Shown piece by piece: positions 43,811-53,085 of a stretch of DNA of 64,000 bases (the stretch's first letter is position 1; every line of letters starts with the position of its first letter). The notes beneath the pieces were generated by a model. The model had not been told where the DNA came from. It saw nothing but the letters and a program-made list of their open reading frames with translations, and made no database searches. This DNA is from Clostridia bacterium (GTDB taxonomy: Bacteria > Bacillota > Clostridia > Oscillospirales > CAG-272). Position numbers and translations under genes: made by a program. The stretch spans positions 1 through 64,000 of the forward strand of contig JAFTPD010000020.1 of the NCBI GenBank assembly GCA_017463485.1. Direction: 5' to 3'.

Positions 43811-45856
43811 GTGAACGGCAATTCAACTCAAAATACAAACGGCGCCAAGGCGTCGCAAAAGAAACATTACTTTACATTCGGAAAGCGCAAGATCCTGCTT
43901 TTGCTTATCGATATTGCTTGCTTTTTGGCGTCTTATGTCGCCTCGGCTGTTTTTGCAAGCGCATTCGATCAGCATTTTGACGCGACATTCCCCGGTCATC
44001 TGCTTGTCGGCGGCATTATTTTAACTTTGATAATGCTCGTGCGCCTTGCCTTGTCCGTCTATCGCACGATATGGCGTTATCCAAACGTCCGCGCTTATCT
44101 CGGCGTGGTCGCATCCGACCTTGTGGGCGGCTTGTTCGCGGGCGTTATCATCATGCTTCTCGTGCCGTCAAGCATGCGCGGTTATCTCGGACTTTCCGAA
44201 GTAGCTTTCGTCGTCGCAACATTTGATCTGGTGACGCTTACCAGCAGATTCTGCTATCAGCTTCTCCATCTCCACAAGAGCTCCACAAAAAAGCCTTACA
44301 ACTCAAAGATCCACATGAACAAGATCGGCGTTGCCATTCTCGGTGCGGGGCAAATAGGTATCCGCCTTGCCGAGGAGCTGACGCTCAATCCCCTTTCCCA
44401 CTACAAGCCAATATGCTTTATTGATAACAATCCCGCAAAGGTTGGCGCGCGTATTCAGGGTCTTGAAGTTTTGGAAGAAAATGAAAACGTTATACGTATT
44501 CTAAAAAACATGCCCGTTCAGGAGATATTTATCGCCCTGCCAAACATTTCGTCTAAGCGTGCCGCAGAGCTGTACGAGTTCTTCGGACGGACGGGCTGTA
44601 AGATCAAGATGTACGACTATCCTGTAAAGGATATGACGACCGACGAGGAGGAAGAAAACACATCCTCCCGCCGTAAGCTCCGCGAGCTCCATATTGAGGA
44701 CCTGCTCTTCCGCGATCCCCTCGCCATCAACGACCCCGAGGCAAAAAAATACTACACAGGCAAGACCGTTTTGGTAACGGGTGGCGGCGGATCTATCGGT
44801 AGCGAGCTTTGTCGACAGATAGCCAAGTGCAAGCCGCGCCGACTCATCATTCTCGACATATACGAAAACAACGCATACGCCATTCAGCAGGAGCTGATTC
44901 GGATATACAAGGACAGACTTGATATCGTAGTAGAAATAGGATCTGTGCGCGACGTAGCACGTCTGGACAGCATATTCCGTAGCACCAAGCCAAACGTAGT
45001 ATTCCACGCGGCGGCTCACAAGCACGTGCCTTTGATGGAGCATAGCTCTTGCGAGGCGATAAAGAATAACGTAATGGGTACTTACAACGTGGCAAATGCC
45101 GCGGAGCTTTACGGAGTTGAGAAATTCATTCTGATCTCCACCGACAAGGCTGTCAACCCCACCAACATCATGGGCGCATCCAAGCGCATGTGCGAAATGA
45201 TAGTACAGTGCCGCGCAGACAGCAGCACATCCTTTGCGGCAGTCCGATTCGGTAACGTTCTCGGTTCTAACGGCTCGGTAATTCCCCTGTTCCGTGATCA
45301 GATCGAAAAGGGCGGACCTATTACAATCACGGATAAAAAGATCATACGTTATTTCATGACCATTCCCGAAGCCAGCCAACTTGTAATGCAGGCGGGCGCT
45401 ATGGCAAAGAGCGGCGAATTGTTCGTGCTTGACATGGGCAAGCCGATACGTATACTTGACCTTGCCGAAAACATGATAAAGCTGTCGGGACTTGTTCCCT
45501 ACAAGGATATCGATATCGTGGAAATCGGTCTGCGACCCGGTGAGAAGCTATACGAGGAGCTGCTGATCAAGTCCGAAACTCTGTCGACCACCTCTAACAA
45601 GCTTATATTCATTGAAAAAGACGCACCTTTGACACGCGAGCAGGTAGAAGACAAGCTGAAGCTGCTAAACAGCGCAGTGGAAAAATCAAAATGTGATTCC
45701 GAGGCATCCTGCATCAAGCGTGCCATGAAAAAGGCAGTGCCCACGTATAACGACCCCGAATTTGTCAATCTTTCCTTTGAGGATTCGGACGAAAAGCGGC
45801 AATCCGAGGAGGATGAATCCGCAAAAGAGCCTGCATCAGTCGGCACATCCTGCTGA
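43811..45856 (+). CDS. Membrane UDP-GlcNAc 4,6-dehydratase (CapD/PglF family)
   Basis: The product is 681 residues. Four membrane helices lie in the first ~145 residues, then a CoA-binding-like domain (~165-290, ILGAGQIGIRLAEEL) and an SDR domain with VTGGGGSIGSELCRQI near residue 322, HAAAHKHVPLMEHS and STDKAVNPTNIMGASKRMCE. The family converts UDP-GlcNAc to a 4-keto-6-deoxy sugar, the first step to bacillosamine-type sugars. The start is a GTG with GGAGG upstream. It is convergent with the main glycan operon and shares its terminator. The partner aminotransferase is probably the gene at 61111. Confidence 0.93.
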   Translation: MNGNSTQNTNGAKASQKKHYFTFGKRKILLLLIDIACFLASYVASAVFASAFDQHFDATFPGHLLVGGIILTLIMLVRLALSVYRTIWRYPNVRAYLGVVASDLVGGLFAGVIIMLLVPSSMRGYLGLSEVAFVVATFDLVTLTSRFCYQLLHLHKSSTKKPYNSKIHMNKIGVAILGAGQIGIRLAEELTLNPLSHYKPICFIDNNPAKVGARIQGLEVLEENENVIRILKNMPVQEIFIALPNISSKRAAELYEFFGRTGCKIKMYDYPVKDMTTDEEEENTSSRRKLRELHIEDLLFRDPLAINDPEAKKYYTGKTVLVTGGGGSIGSELCRQIAKCKPRRLIILDIYENNAYAIQQELIRIYKDRLDIVVEIGSVRDVARLDSIFRSTKPNVVFHAAAHKHVPLMEHSSCEAIKNNVMGTYNVANAAELYGVEKFILISTDKAVNPTNIMGASKRMCEMIVQCRADSSTSFAAVRFGNVLGSNGSVIPLFRDQIEKGGPITITDKKIIRYFMTIPEASQLVMQAGAMAKSGELFVLDMGKPIRILDLAENMIKLSGLVPYKDIDIVEIGLRPGEKLYEELLIKSETLSTTSNKLIFIEKDAPLTREQVEDKLKLLNSAVEKSKCDSEASCIKRAMKKAVPTYNDPEFVNLSFEDSDEKRQSEEDESAKEPASVGTSC

Positions 45857-45864
45857 TTCACAGC

Positions 45865-45904
45865 AAAAAATCTGCGACGGAATATTCCGTCGCAGATTTT
45901 TTAT
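45865..45904. terminator. Bidirectional terminator between the CapD-like and Wzz-like genes
   Basis: A stem of about 18 bases centred at 45884, with A6 before and T6 after. It ends both convergent transcripts of the glycan region. Confidence 0.92.
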
Positions 45905-45913
45905 TACTGTAAA

Positions 45914-47050
45914 TTATTCTCCGTCAACCTTTTTTTCGCCCTTGGAAATTATATTCCACAGGAACTTCAAAAGATAGATCAGGTACGTTGCAACAACAGC
46001 TACCGCGCCAAACACTGCCGCATATTTTACGATACTCGGCACAAGGCTGTCGGGGGTACGTACAACGGTAACAACGGGATCAACAAGTACACATTCTACC
46101 TCGACCTCGCCCGTAACGTACTCAAGCTGTTCCTCTACGTAATCGCAAAGGTGGATCTGGAAGCAATCAACCAGCTTGTTTGCGAACTCCTCGTCCTCGG
46201 GAACGGAGATAAGTATCTTGACGTATCCCTTATTGAACGCCTCGGTCTCCTTCGTTTCGTCAGCCTTCGGAATGTTGGAGTCAAAATACTCATACGTTGT
46301 AGACTCCATGATCGTCAGTATCTGATTTTCTACCTCGGGATCCTTTCTCCATTCAGCGAGAACCTTTTCTACTGCTGTATCAGCAGCCATTTTCTTTTGA
46401 TCTACAAGGTCCTTTGCCTCCGCCAGCTCGGTCTGCAAGAGCACCTTCTGGGCTTGCGCCTTGGAATAGTATTCGTTGTAATAATCGTTCTTTGCCTTCT
46501 CTGCCGCGAGCAGCTTTTCCTCGTATACGGCGATCATCTTCAAGTGGTTCTCGTCGGTAGCAAAGCCCTCGACTGCAGCCTCCTTGTAAAGCTTGAGAAC
46601 GCTGAATATCGCGTCATACTCGGTTTTAAGGCTGTTGTATTTGCTGTCCACAACCGCGGTATAGTAGCTCGACAGCTCGTAATACTTTTCGCGTCTTGCC
46701 TCGCGCGCAGCATCATATTCAGCCAAAGCCTTTACAGCGGCTTCATAATCAGCGGCGTTGCACATATCCTTCGGGGGGAGTCCGTTCTCTTCCAGAAGAA
46801 GTGTTTCTGCAAAGCGTCCCGTGCGCAGATTAAACAAGAGTCTGTCGCTGTCGTCAATGGGTGACACGCTGATGCTGAGCTCCGCAACGTATGCAGATTC
46901 CATAGCGGCAGTTATTCCGCCAAGAGCGCCTCCGATAATGGCAACAACGATTCCAACTATCAATATTACCTTGAATTTTTTAACGAAAAGCTTAAGAAGA
47001 TCTCCCAAGTACACGGTTGCTTTGCCGGTGCCCGTCTTATTCTGTTCCAT
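45914..47050 (-). CDS. Wzz-like chain-length determinant with coiled coil
   Basis: The product is 378 residues. A membrane helix near residue 27-48 (VILIVGIVVAIIGGALGG) and another near 345-365 flank a long extracytoplasmic coiled coil. This is the polysaccharide co-polymerase layout that sets polymer length, as in Wzz and CapA-type proteins. There is no fused tyrosine kinase. The ATG at 47050 was chosen because AAAGGA lies upstream. It is the last gene of the leftward glycan operon. Confidence 0.82.
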   Translation of the reverse strand: MEQNKTGTGKATVYLGDLLKLFVKKFKVILIVGIVVAIIGGALGGITAAMESAYVAELSISVSPIDDSDRLLFNLRTGRFAETLLLEENGLPPKDMCNAADYEAAVKALAEYDAAREARREKYYELSSYYTAVVDSKYNSLKTEYDAIFSVLKLYKEAAVEGFATDENHLKMIAVYEEKLLAAEKAKNDYYNEYYSKAQAQKVLLQTELAEAKDLVDQKKMAADTAVEKVLAEWRKDPEVENQILTIMESTTYEYFDSNIPKADETKETEAFNKGYVKILISVPEDEEFANKLVDCFQIHLCDYVEEQLEYVTGEVEVECVLVDPVVTVVRTPDSLVPSIVKYAAVFGAVAVVATYLIYLLKFLWNIISKGEKKVDGE

Positions 47051-47110
47051 AGTGTATACGTCCTTTCCAACGCCGCGCATGACGTGTCGGCATTTTAAAA
47101 TTAATTTATA

Positions 47111-48295
47111 TCAGAATTTTCTCCAAACCATTTTATTGACGACGCCGGTGTAGCTCTGAATTATCTTTACCACCTTTGTAGAAACATTTTCCTCAACGTA
47201 GGTGGGAACGGGAATTCCGTGGTCTCCGTTCTCCGTCATATCCACTGCTGTTTCAACCGCCTGCAAAAGGCTGTTCTCATCAATACCCGCAAGGATAAAG
47301 CAAGCCTTATCAAGCGCTTCGGGGCGCTCGGTAGAGGTGCGGATGCACACTGCGGGGAAAGGATTGCCAACGCTCGTAAAGAATGAGCTTTCCTCGGGAA
47401 GCGTGCCGCTGTCCGAAATGACCGCAAACGCGTTCATCTGCAAATTGTTGTAATCGTGGAAGCCGAGGGGCTCGTGACGAATTACACGCCGATCAAGCTC
47501 AAAGCCGCTCTTTTCAAGACGGTTGCGGCTTCTGGGGTGACAGGAATAAAGTATCGGCATATCGTACTTTTCAGCTATTCTGTTGATAGCGTTGAAAAGG
47601 GACAGGAAGTTCTTTTCCGTGTCGATATTCTCTTCTCTGTGTGCGGAGAGCAGGATATACTTCTTTTTCTCAAGTCCGAGTCGAGAAAGGATATCACTTG
47701 CCTTTATCTCGTCAAGATTTTCGTGAAGCACCTCTGCCATAGGTGAGCCGGTCACGTAGGTTCTTTCTTTAGGCATTCCGCACTCGTGCAGATAGCGTCT
47801 TGCATGCTCGGAATATGCGAGGTTGACGTCCGAAATGATATCGACTATGCGGCGGTTGGTCTCCTCGGGCAGGCACTCATCCTTGCATCTGTTACCCGCC
47901 TCCATGTGGAATATCGGAATGTGGAGTCGCTTTGCCGCGATTGCCGACAGGCAGGAGTTGGTGTCGCCAAGGATAAGAAGCGCGTCCGGCTTTATCTCGT
48001 TCATCAGCTTATACGAGCAGTTGATGATATTACCGACAGTAGCGCCAAGGTCGTCGCCTACCGCGTCCATATACACCTCGGGAGCGTCCAGCTTCAGATC
48101 CTTAAAGAACACGCCGTTGAGGTTATAGTCGTAGTTCTGACCCGTGTGAGCGAGAACGCAGTCAAAGTATTTACGACATTTGTTTATCACCGCCGCAAGG
48201 CGTATGATCTCGGGGCGCGTTCCAACGATAATGAGAAGCTTCAGCTTGCCGTTGTTCTTGAAGCTTACGTCACTGTAATCAAGCTTGATATCCAT
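47111..48295 (-). CDS. Non-hydrolysing UDP-sugar 2-epimerase (FnlC/CapG-like)
   Basis: The product is 394 residues. The GT-B-like fold of WecB is shown by IIVGTRPEIIRLAAVI, VLAHTGQNYD, HMEAGNRC, SAHREENID and ISDSGTLPEES. The longer N-terminus, the CKDECLPEETNRRI segment and its position beside a CapE-type gene fit the UDP-L-talosamine/fucosamine 2-epimerases (CapG, FnlC). It would make UDP-N-acetyl-L-fucosamine or a relative. It is 12 bases after the CapE-like gene. Confidence 0.87.
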   Translation of the reverse strand: MDIKLDYSDVSFKNNGKLKLLIIVGTRPEIIRLAAVINKCRKYFDCVLAHTGQNYDYNLNGVFFKDLKLDAPEVYMDAVGDDLGATVGNIINCSYKLMNEIKPDALLILGDTNSCLSAIAAKRLHIPIFHMEAGNRCKDECLPEETNRRIVDIISDVNLAYSEHARRYLHECGMPKERTYVTGSPMAEVLHENLDEIKASDILSRLGLEKKKYILLSAHREENIDTEKNFLSLFNAINRIAEKYDMPILYSCHPRSRNRLEKSGFELDRRVIRHEPLGFHDYNNLQMNAFAVISDSGTLPEESSFFTSVGNPFPAVCIRTSTERPEALDKACFILAGIDENSLLQAVETAVDMTENGDHGIPVPTYVEENVSTKVVKIIQSYTGVVNKMVWRKF

Positions 48296-48307
48296 TATTA
48301 TGCCCTC

Positions 48308-49354
48308 TCATTTTCCCTCTTTTGCCAGCTCGTCCTGAATGTACTGAAGCGACGCGATCTTTTCCTTGGTCGCCTCAACGTCAAGCAGAGCCGTGTTGTT
48401 GGAGTTGAACTCGGTCAGCGTATTTCTTTCTGCGTCGCCCTGGTTGAAGTACTTGTCGTAGTTCAGTCCGCGCTTGTCGCAGGGCACACGGTAGAAGTCG
48501 CCCATGTCGATAGCATTTGCGCACTCCTCGTTGGTAAGCAGAGTTTCATACATCTTCTCACCGTGGCGGATACCGATAACCTTGATGTTATCCTTGTCGC
48601 CGCCGAACAGCTCGCAAACTGCCTCAGCCTGAGTCTTGATGGTACAAGCGGGAGCCTTCTGTACCAGAATATCTCCGCTCTCACCGTGCTCAAATGCAAA
48701 CAGCACAAGGTCAACCGCCTCGTCAAGCGACATGATAAATCTCGTCATTGTGGGATCGGTGATGGTGATGGGATTGCCCGCTCTTATCTGGTCGATCCAC
48801 AGCGGAATTACCGAGCCGCGGCTACACATTACGTTACCGTATCTGGTGCAGCAGATCTTGGTCTTATCGGGGCTGACCGTTCTGGACTTTGCAACAATGA
48901 CCTTCTCCATCATTGCCTTACTTGTTCCCATAGCGTTTACGGGGTAAGCAGCCTTATCGGTGGACAGGCAGACGATATTCTTGACACCTGCGTCGATAGC
49001 CGCAGTGAGTACGTTCTCCGTGCCAAGCACGTTGGTCTTTACCGCCTCAATGGGGAAAAACTCGCAGGAAGGCACCTGCTTGAGCGCCGCCGCGTGGAAT
49101 ATGTAATCCACTCCGTGCATAGCGTTGCGCACGCTCGCGATATCGCGCACGTCACCGATATAAAACTTGATCTTATCCGCAACCTCGGGCATTCTCGACT
49201 GGAACTCGTGACGCATATCGTCCTGTTTTTTCTCGTCGCGGGAGAAAATTCGAATTTCTCCGATATCCGTCTTCAGAAAACGGTTGAGCACTGCGTTTCC
49301 GAAGCTTCCCGTTCCGCCGGTGATGAGTAGAGTTTTGTTTTTGAAAAGTGACAT
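48308..49354 (-). CDS. UDP-GlcNAc 4,6-dehydratase/5-epimerase (FnlA/CapE-like)
   Basis: The product is 348 residues. It is a soluble SDR enzyme: LLITGGTGSFGNAVLNRFL, FSRDEKKQDDMRHEF, HAAALKQVPSCEFFP and CLSTDKAAYPVNAMGTSKAM are characteristic of CapE/FnlA/WbjB. It should dehydrate UDP-GlcNAc and invert C5, leading to L-amino-6-deoxysugars such as L-FucNAc. The usual next enzyme, the CapF/FnlB reductase, is not in the window. AAGGAG precedes the ATG. Confidence 0.92.
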   Translation of the reverse strand: MSLFKNKTLLITGGTGSFGNAVLNRFLKTDIGEIRIFSRDEKKQDDMRHEFQSRMPEVADKIKFYIGDVRDIASVRNAMHGVDYIFHAAALKQVPSCEFFPIEAVKTNVLGTENVLTAAIDAGVKNIVCLSTDKAAYPVNAMGTSKAMMEKVIVAKSRTVSPDKTKICCTRYGNVMCSRGSVIPLWIDQIRAGNPITITDPTMTRFIMSLDEAVDLVLFAFEHGESGDILVQKAPACTIKTQAEAVCELFGGDKDNIKVIGIRHGEKMYETLLTNEECANAIDMGDFYRVPCDKRGLNYDKYFNQGDAERNTLTEFNSNNTALLDVEATKEKIASLQYIQDELAKEGK

Positions 49355-49400
49355 TCTATTTCTCCTTCTATCGCTGTAATTCAGTTTTTAAAATCAAATC

Positions 49401-50348
49401 TCATATCCAAAATTTTTCCACAGGGCTGTGCATATCAACGTCAATCAGCTGACTTTTATCAACAAGCTCGTAGATATGAGCCGCAAAGTTTATATCGTGT
49501 ATCGATATGCCGATGTTGTATGCCAAAATGCGTTCCCTGTCATTTTCGCGACCCGCACATTTACCGCAAAGCACATCCGATACCTCTGCAAATCTCTTGA
49601 ACTTGTCAAAATATTTGAAGTGCTTCACGTGTCCAGTGTCATCCGCGAACACCTTGTCAAAAAACAGATCGCAGTTTGTAAAGCCCAGCGTATGGATCGG
49701 TACTACCAGCACTCCCTCGTCAAAGTATTCGTCACCGCAAACATCTCCAGCCAGATAAGTAGCGGCAGAAATTACTACATCCGAGCCCTTGACAAGCTCC
49801 TCTGTCGTGTCGACATAAGAAAAATGCAGATTTCCGTAATTCTTAAACCTATCGGCAAAATCTATTTCCTGACCCTTGTATTTGAGCAGCTTTACGTTGA
49901 ATTCCCTATCCTTCATAACAGAGGCAAGGATCATCAATGCAGCTCTTGCGGTGTTTCCGAGTCCCATCATTCCGATAGATGAAAAATTCTTTTTTGCAAG
50001 CAGCTTAATGGAATGTGCGGCAACTGCGCCCGTGCGCATTGTGGTTATCCAATTCGCGTCCATCAGTGCCAGAAATTCACCGTTGTCTGCATTGCAAAGC
50101 AACAGCTGTGAATCCAGACTTGGCACACGCTCGGGGAATCTCGTTACCAATTTCACTCCCGAATATCGCGGAGTAGTATTGATAATACTCGGCATTACGT
50201 TGAAGAAAACGCCGGCAGACGGCTTCATGCTGATCTTTGGCGGAAGAATAGCTCCTTCTTTGGCTGCGATTATTTCCTCCGTCCATTTATAGCACTGCTC
50301 GGGTGTAATGTTCAATCCCTTTATTGTTTCAAAATCGATCAGTTTCAT
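49401..50348 (-). CDS. Ornithine cyclodeaminase/mu-crystallin family protein
   Basis: The product is 315 residues. The NAD-binding Rossmann core has IGMMGLGNTARAALMIL, and the substrate region has LMDANWITTMRTGAVAAHSIK, both typical of the family. Members convert ornithine to proline, reduce cyclic imines, or form opine-like or diamino-acid products. Inside a glycan locus it may supply an unusual amino acid or imino sugar-linked group. AAGGAG precedes the ATG at 50348. Confidence 0.88.
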   Translation of the reverse strand: MKLIDFETIKGLNITPEQCYKWTEEIIAAKEGAILPPKISMKPSAGVFFNVMPSIINTTPRYSGVKLVTRFPERVPSLDSQLLLCNADNGEFLALMDANWITTMRTGAVAAHSIKLLAKKNFSSIGMMGLGNTARAALMILASVMKDREFNVKLLKYKGQEIDFADRFKNYGNLHFSYVDTTEELVKGSDVVISAATYLAGDVCGDEYFDEGVLVVPIHTLGFTNCDLFFDKVFADDTGHVKHFKYFDKFKRFAEVSDVLCGKCAGRENDRERILAYNIGISIHDINFAAHIYELVDKSQLIDVDMHSPVEKFWI

Positions 50349-50408
50349 GGTTTCATCTCCTTTTTGTTTCCTATCGGTAACATGTTTTTGCAAGCTTCAA
50401 GATCCGCT

Positions 50409-51953
50409 TTAAGCGCGTCTGCGGAAAAGACTTTTGGCGAGGGACTTGACCGACGCCTGCTCAAGTCTGACTATATTAGCCATTACAAAGTAAACAATGA
50501 CTCCCACGATTACCGCCGTGAACATGTTTACCGCTCCCTCAAGCGGCACGAAATTTGTCACCGCAAGCACGGCAAGCGCCATAAGCGCCGTCGAAATTGC
50601 AGATTTTACTAATGTAATTCCCGTGCGGCGGGCATTGATGCCGCCGCATATTTTATTAAGCACGCAGTAATAGACCACTCCGCCTGCGGTATACGAAACT
50701 CCCGTCGCCAAAGCAATTCCGTACAGTCCCCACACGCGAGAAAGCAGGTAGGAGCATCCGAGGAATACGGCAAGCAAGGAAAGCGATATCACTATGGAAA
50801 GCTTTACTCGCTTCATGGAAAACAGCGCGCGTGACAAAAGTGTATGGACGGCTATTCCCAAAATTCCGATAACCTGAAGAACCATCAGAATTGCCGTGGT
50901 TTTAACGTTTTCATCCGTAAACTCGCCGTGACCGAACAAAAGATCGATGATTGGCTCGGACAGCAGGGCAAGTCCCACACTGGCGGGAAGCAGAAAGGTT
51001 ATAAGCTTGTCTATCGCGCCGCCCAGCGCGTCCCTTATCTCCTGTATCTCTCCCTTGATGTGATGCTCGGACAAAAGCGGGTACAGCACCGTGGCTATGG
51101 ACGAAACTATAATATTCTCAACGAAAAAGCTGATCTTTCCCGAATGATTGAGCATAGTGATAGCTCCAACCTCCATGCCAGACGCCAACGCCTTGTTAAA
51201 CAGAGTGGATATCTGCATAAGTCCTACCGCCAATACTGCGGGAATACTCATCACAAGCAGTGACTTGATATCGCTCCAAACGGTGGCTGCCTTGCGCCGC
51301 AGTCGAAATCCTTTTTTTAGCACGAAGGGCAACAGCAACAGCGTTTGCAGAAGCGTTCCGATCACCACTCCGACGGGCAAAAGATACGCAAGATCGTATC
51401 TCTTACTGATAATGATAGCGAGTATGACCGAAATATCCAGTGTTATTCCCAAAAAAGCCGAAGGAAGAAAGCACTTTACCGTTCCGAGATATGACTGAAA
51501 AACGCTCGTGACGGAGCGAAACAGCATAGTCAGACTCAATATCCGCAAAAATACCATGGCTAATGCTCTCTGCTCGCCCTCAAATCCCGGAGCTAACAGG
51601 TTTATCACCATTCCGGGGAAAAGCGACAGCACCAGCGAGAAAAGCAGAGCGCCGCTCAAAAGCACCTTCATGACCGAGGTAGTAAATGAATTCAATTCAT
51701 CACGTGAGCTGTTGAGCTTTCCGATAGCCAACGGAACGAATCCCATCATTGCCGTATGAGCAAACAGATCGAGAAACATATCCGAAATTGAAAGTACGGA
51801 AAGATACGCATCAGCAACTATGCTAGCACCGTAGGCATTTGACAGCACTATATCTCTGGCAAATCCAAACAGCTTGGACAGAGTGGATACCACGACAAGG
51901 ACAAGCATGACGCGGCCATATTTACGTCCGTTAGACGGCAACGATTTCTCCAT
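50409..51953 (-). CDS. MurJ-type flippase (MOP superfamily)
   Basis: The product is 514 residues with about fourteen membrane helices. GFARDIVLSNAYGASIVADAY and FRILSLTMLFRSVTSVFQSYL are MurJ-like, as is the LFGHGEFTDENVKTTAILM stretch. In this operon it is most likely the lipid-linked repeat-unit flippase (Wzx role) rather than the cell's essential lipid II flippase. Its start lies 23 bases inside the polymerase gene upstream. Confidence 0.9.
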   Translation of the reverse strand: MEKSLPSNGRKYGRVMLVLVVVSTLSKLFGFARDIVLSNAYGASIVADAYLSVLSISDMFLDLFAHTAMMGFVPLAIGKLNSSRDELNSFTTSVMKVLLSGALLFSLVLSLFPGMVINLLAPGFEGEQRALAMVFLRILSLTMLFRSVTSVFQSYLGTVKCFLPSAFLGITLDISVILAIIISKRYDLAYLLPVGVVIGTLLQTLLLLPFVLKKGFRLRRKAATVWSDIKSLLVMSIPAVLAVGLMQISTLFNKALASGMEVGAITMLNHSGKISFFVENIIVSSIATVLYPLLSEHHIKGEIQEIRDALGGAIDKLITFLLPASVGLALLSEPIIDLLFGHGEFTDENVKTTAILMVLQVIGILGIAVHTLLSRALFSMKRVKLSIVISLSLLAVFLGCSYLLSRVWGLYGIALATGVSYTAGGVVYYCVLNKICGGINARRTGITLVKSAISTALMALAVLAVTNFVPLEGAVNMFTAVIVGVIVYFVMANIVRLEQASVKSLAKSLFRRRA

Positions 51954-53085
51954 CCGGTACCCCCAAAGTTTTTTTGTCTTCCAGATAATACATAGCAGTT
52001 ATAAGCAGATTACCCCAGATAGGCTCGGACAAAAAGCTTATTATCAATATAATGGCAATATATTTATTATCGCTTCGGAATATTTTTACTATTCTACCCA
52101 TGACGTAGATCAGCATAGGATAGCCAAAGCGCAGAAGTATTTGCGTAAAACAATCGTACGAGCCGATATACGCGCTCTCGTACACCGCGTCATATCCCGT
52201 AGAGCCAAGCCCGAGAGGCATATACCACGCATACTTTATCGCATTTATAAGCGGAGTAAATCTCGCACCGAATGCCCTTGAGCCAAACAGCTTATATTGG
52301 ATCTGATACTGCAGCTCAGGTATGATGACAACCAGCCCCAGCACGCACGCAGTTGCAATAATGGGCAGGTACTTCTTGTGCTTCCTTACCAAGCAGAACA
52401 GATTTATCGCCAAAACGACGTAACCTATAGTGGATCGGGTAAATATCACTGCAAGAGTGTATATGCACACTCTTGAGAACAGTCGCTTTCCGTCCTGACG
52501 CTGTATCGCTATTTGCAACGCAAGATTGATCAATATCTGGAACGCTCCCGGCTCCCATGCAAAGCCGCTGTTTCGCACCGCCATCCAGGTCCCCTCGAAC
52601 AAATAGTTGAAGAAGAACAGCGTGCGGTGTGTCCTGCCTCCCTGTACGTAAGTCGGGAAAGAATATATCCATGACGAATTTATATAGTACACGGACATAC
52701 CCACAAGCGACAGTATTGCGGCTACGAAAACGATTTTTTCAAGGGTATCGTAAAACTGAGTTTTCGAGTGCCGCTTGGCGACCAGATATCCGCACAAAAA
52801 ATAGCAGGGATACATGAAGTCTACCATACTATACGGCTGACCGCCGAAAACGTTTCTGACGTCGCAAAGCATAGCCAGCACAAAACAGATCATAGCGATC
52901 AGTATAGTATTATCCAGCGGGACATCGCCGTTATTTTGCTTTGCAAGCAGCCAGATGCTGATAACTATCAAGGCAAGCGTTACGCCTATCTCGATAACCT
53001 GCGGAACGTGAGGCGAAAAGGTTGCCAGAACGAGAAACAGTATCTCGGCCGTGCAAAGAATTTTTTTGCCCTTTGATTCAATCAT
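51931..53085 (-). CDS. Wzy-like repeat-unit polymerase
   Basis: The product is 384 residues with about ten or eleven membrane helices and a loop with FAWEPGAFQILINLALQI, which resembles O-antigen polymerases. Polymerases of this type are poorly conserved, so the call rests on topology, this motif and the position between a flippase and a glycosyltransferase. GGAGG for its start lies inside the upstream gene, whose stop codon overlaps its ATG. Confidence 0.78.
   Translation of the reverse strand: MIESKGKKILCTAEILFLVLATFSPHVPQVIEIGVTLALIVISIWLLAKQNNGDVPLDNTILIAMICFVLAMLCDVRNVFGGQPYSMVDFMYPCYFLCGYLVAKRHSKTQFYDTLEKIVFVAAILSLVGMSVYYINSSWIYSFPTYVQGGRTHRTLFFFNYLFEGTWMAVRNSGFAWEPGAFQILINLALQIAIQRQDGKRLFSRVCIYTLAVIFTRSTIGYVVLAINLFCLVRKHKKYLPIIATACVLGLVVIIPELQYQIQYKLFGSRAFGARFTPLINAIKYAWYMPLGLGSTGYDAVYESAYIGSYDCFTQILLRFGYPMLIYVMGRIVKIFRSDNKYIAIILIISFLSEPIWGNLLITAMYYLEDKKTLGVPDGEIVAV

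Noticed and set aside
47786..49330. A 514-codon open frame on the plus strand
   Set aside because: It lies opposite the FnlA- and FnlC-like genes, has no family resemblance and no ribosome binding site, and reflects codon bias that leaves few stops in the antisense frame.
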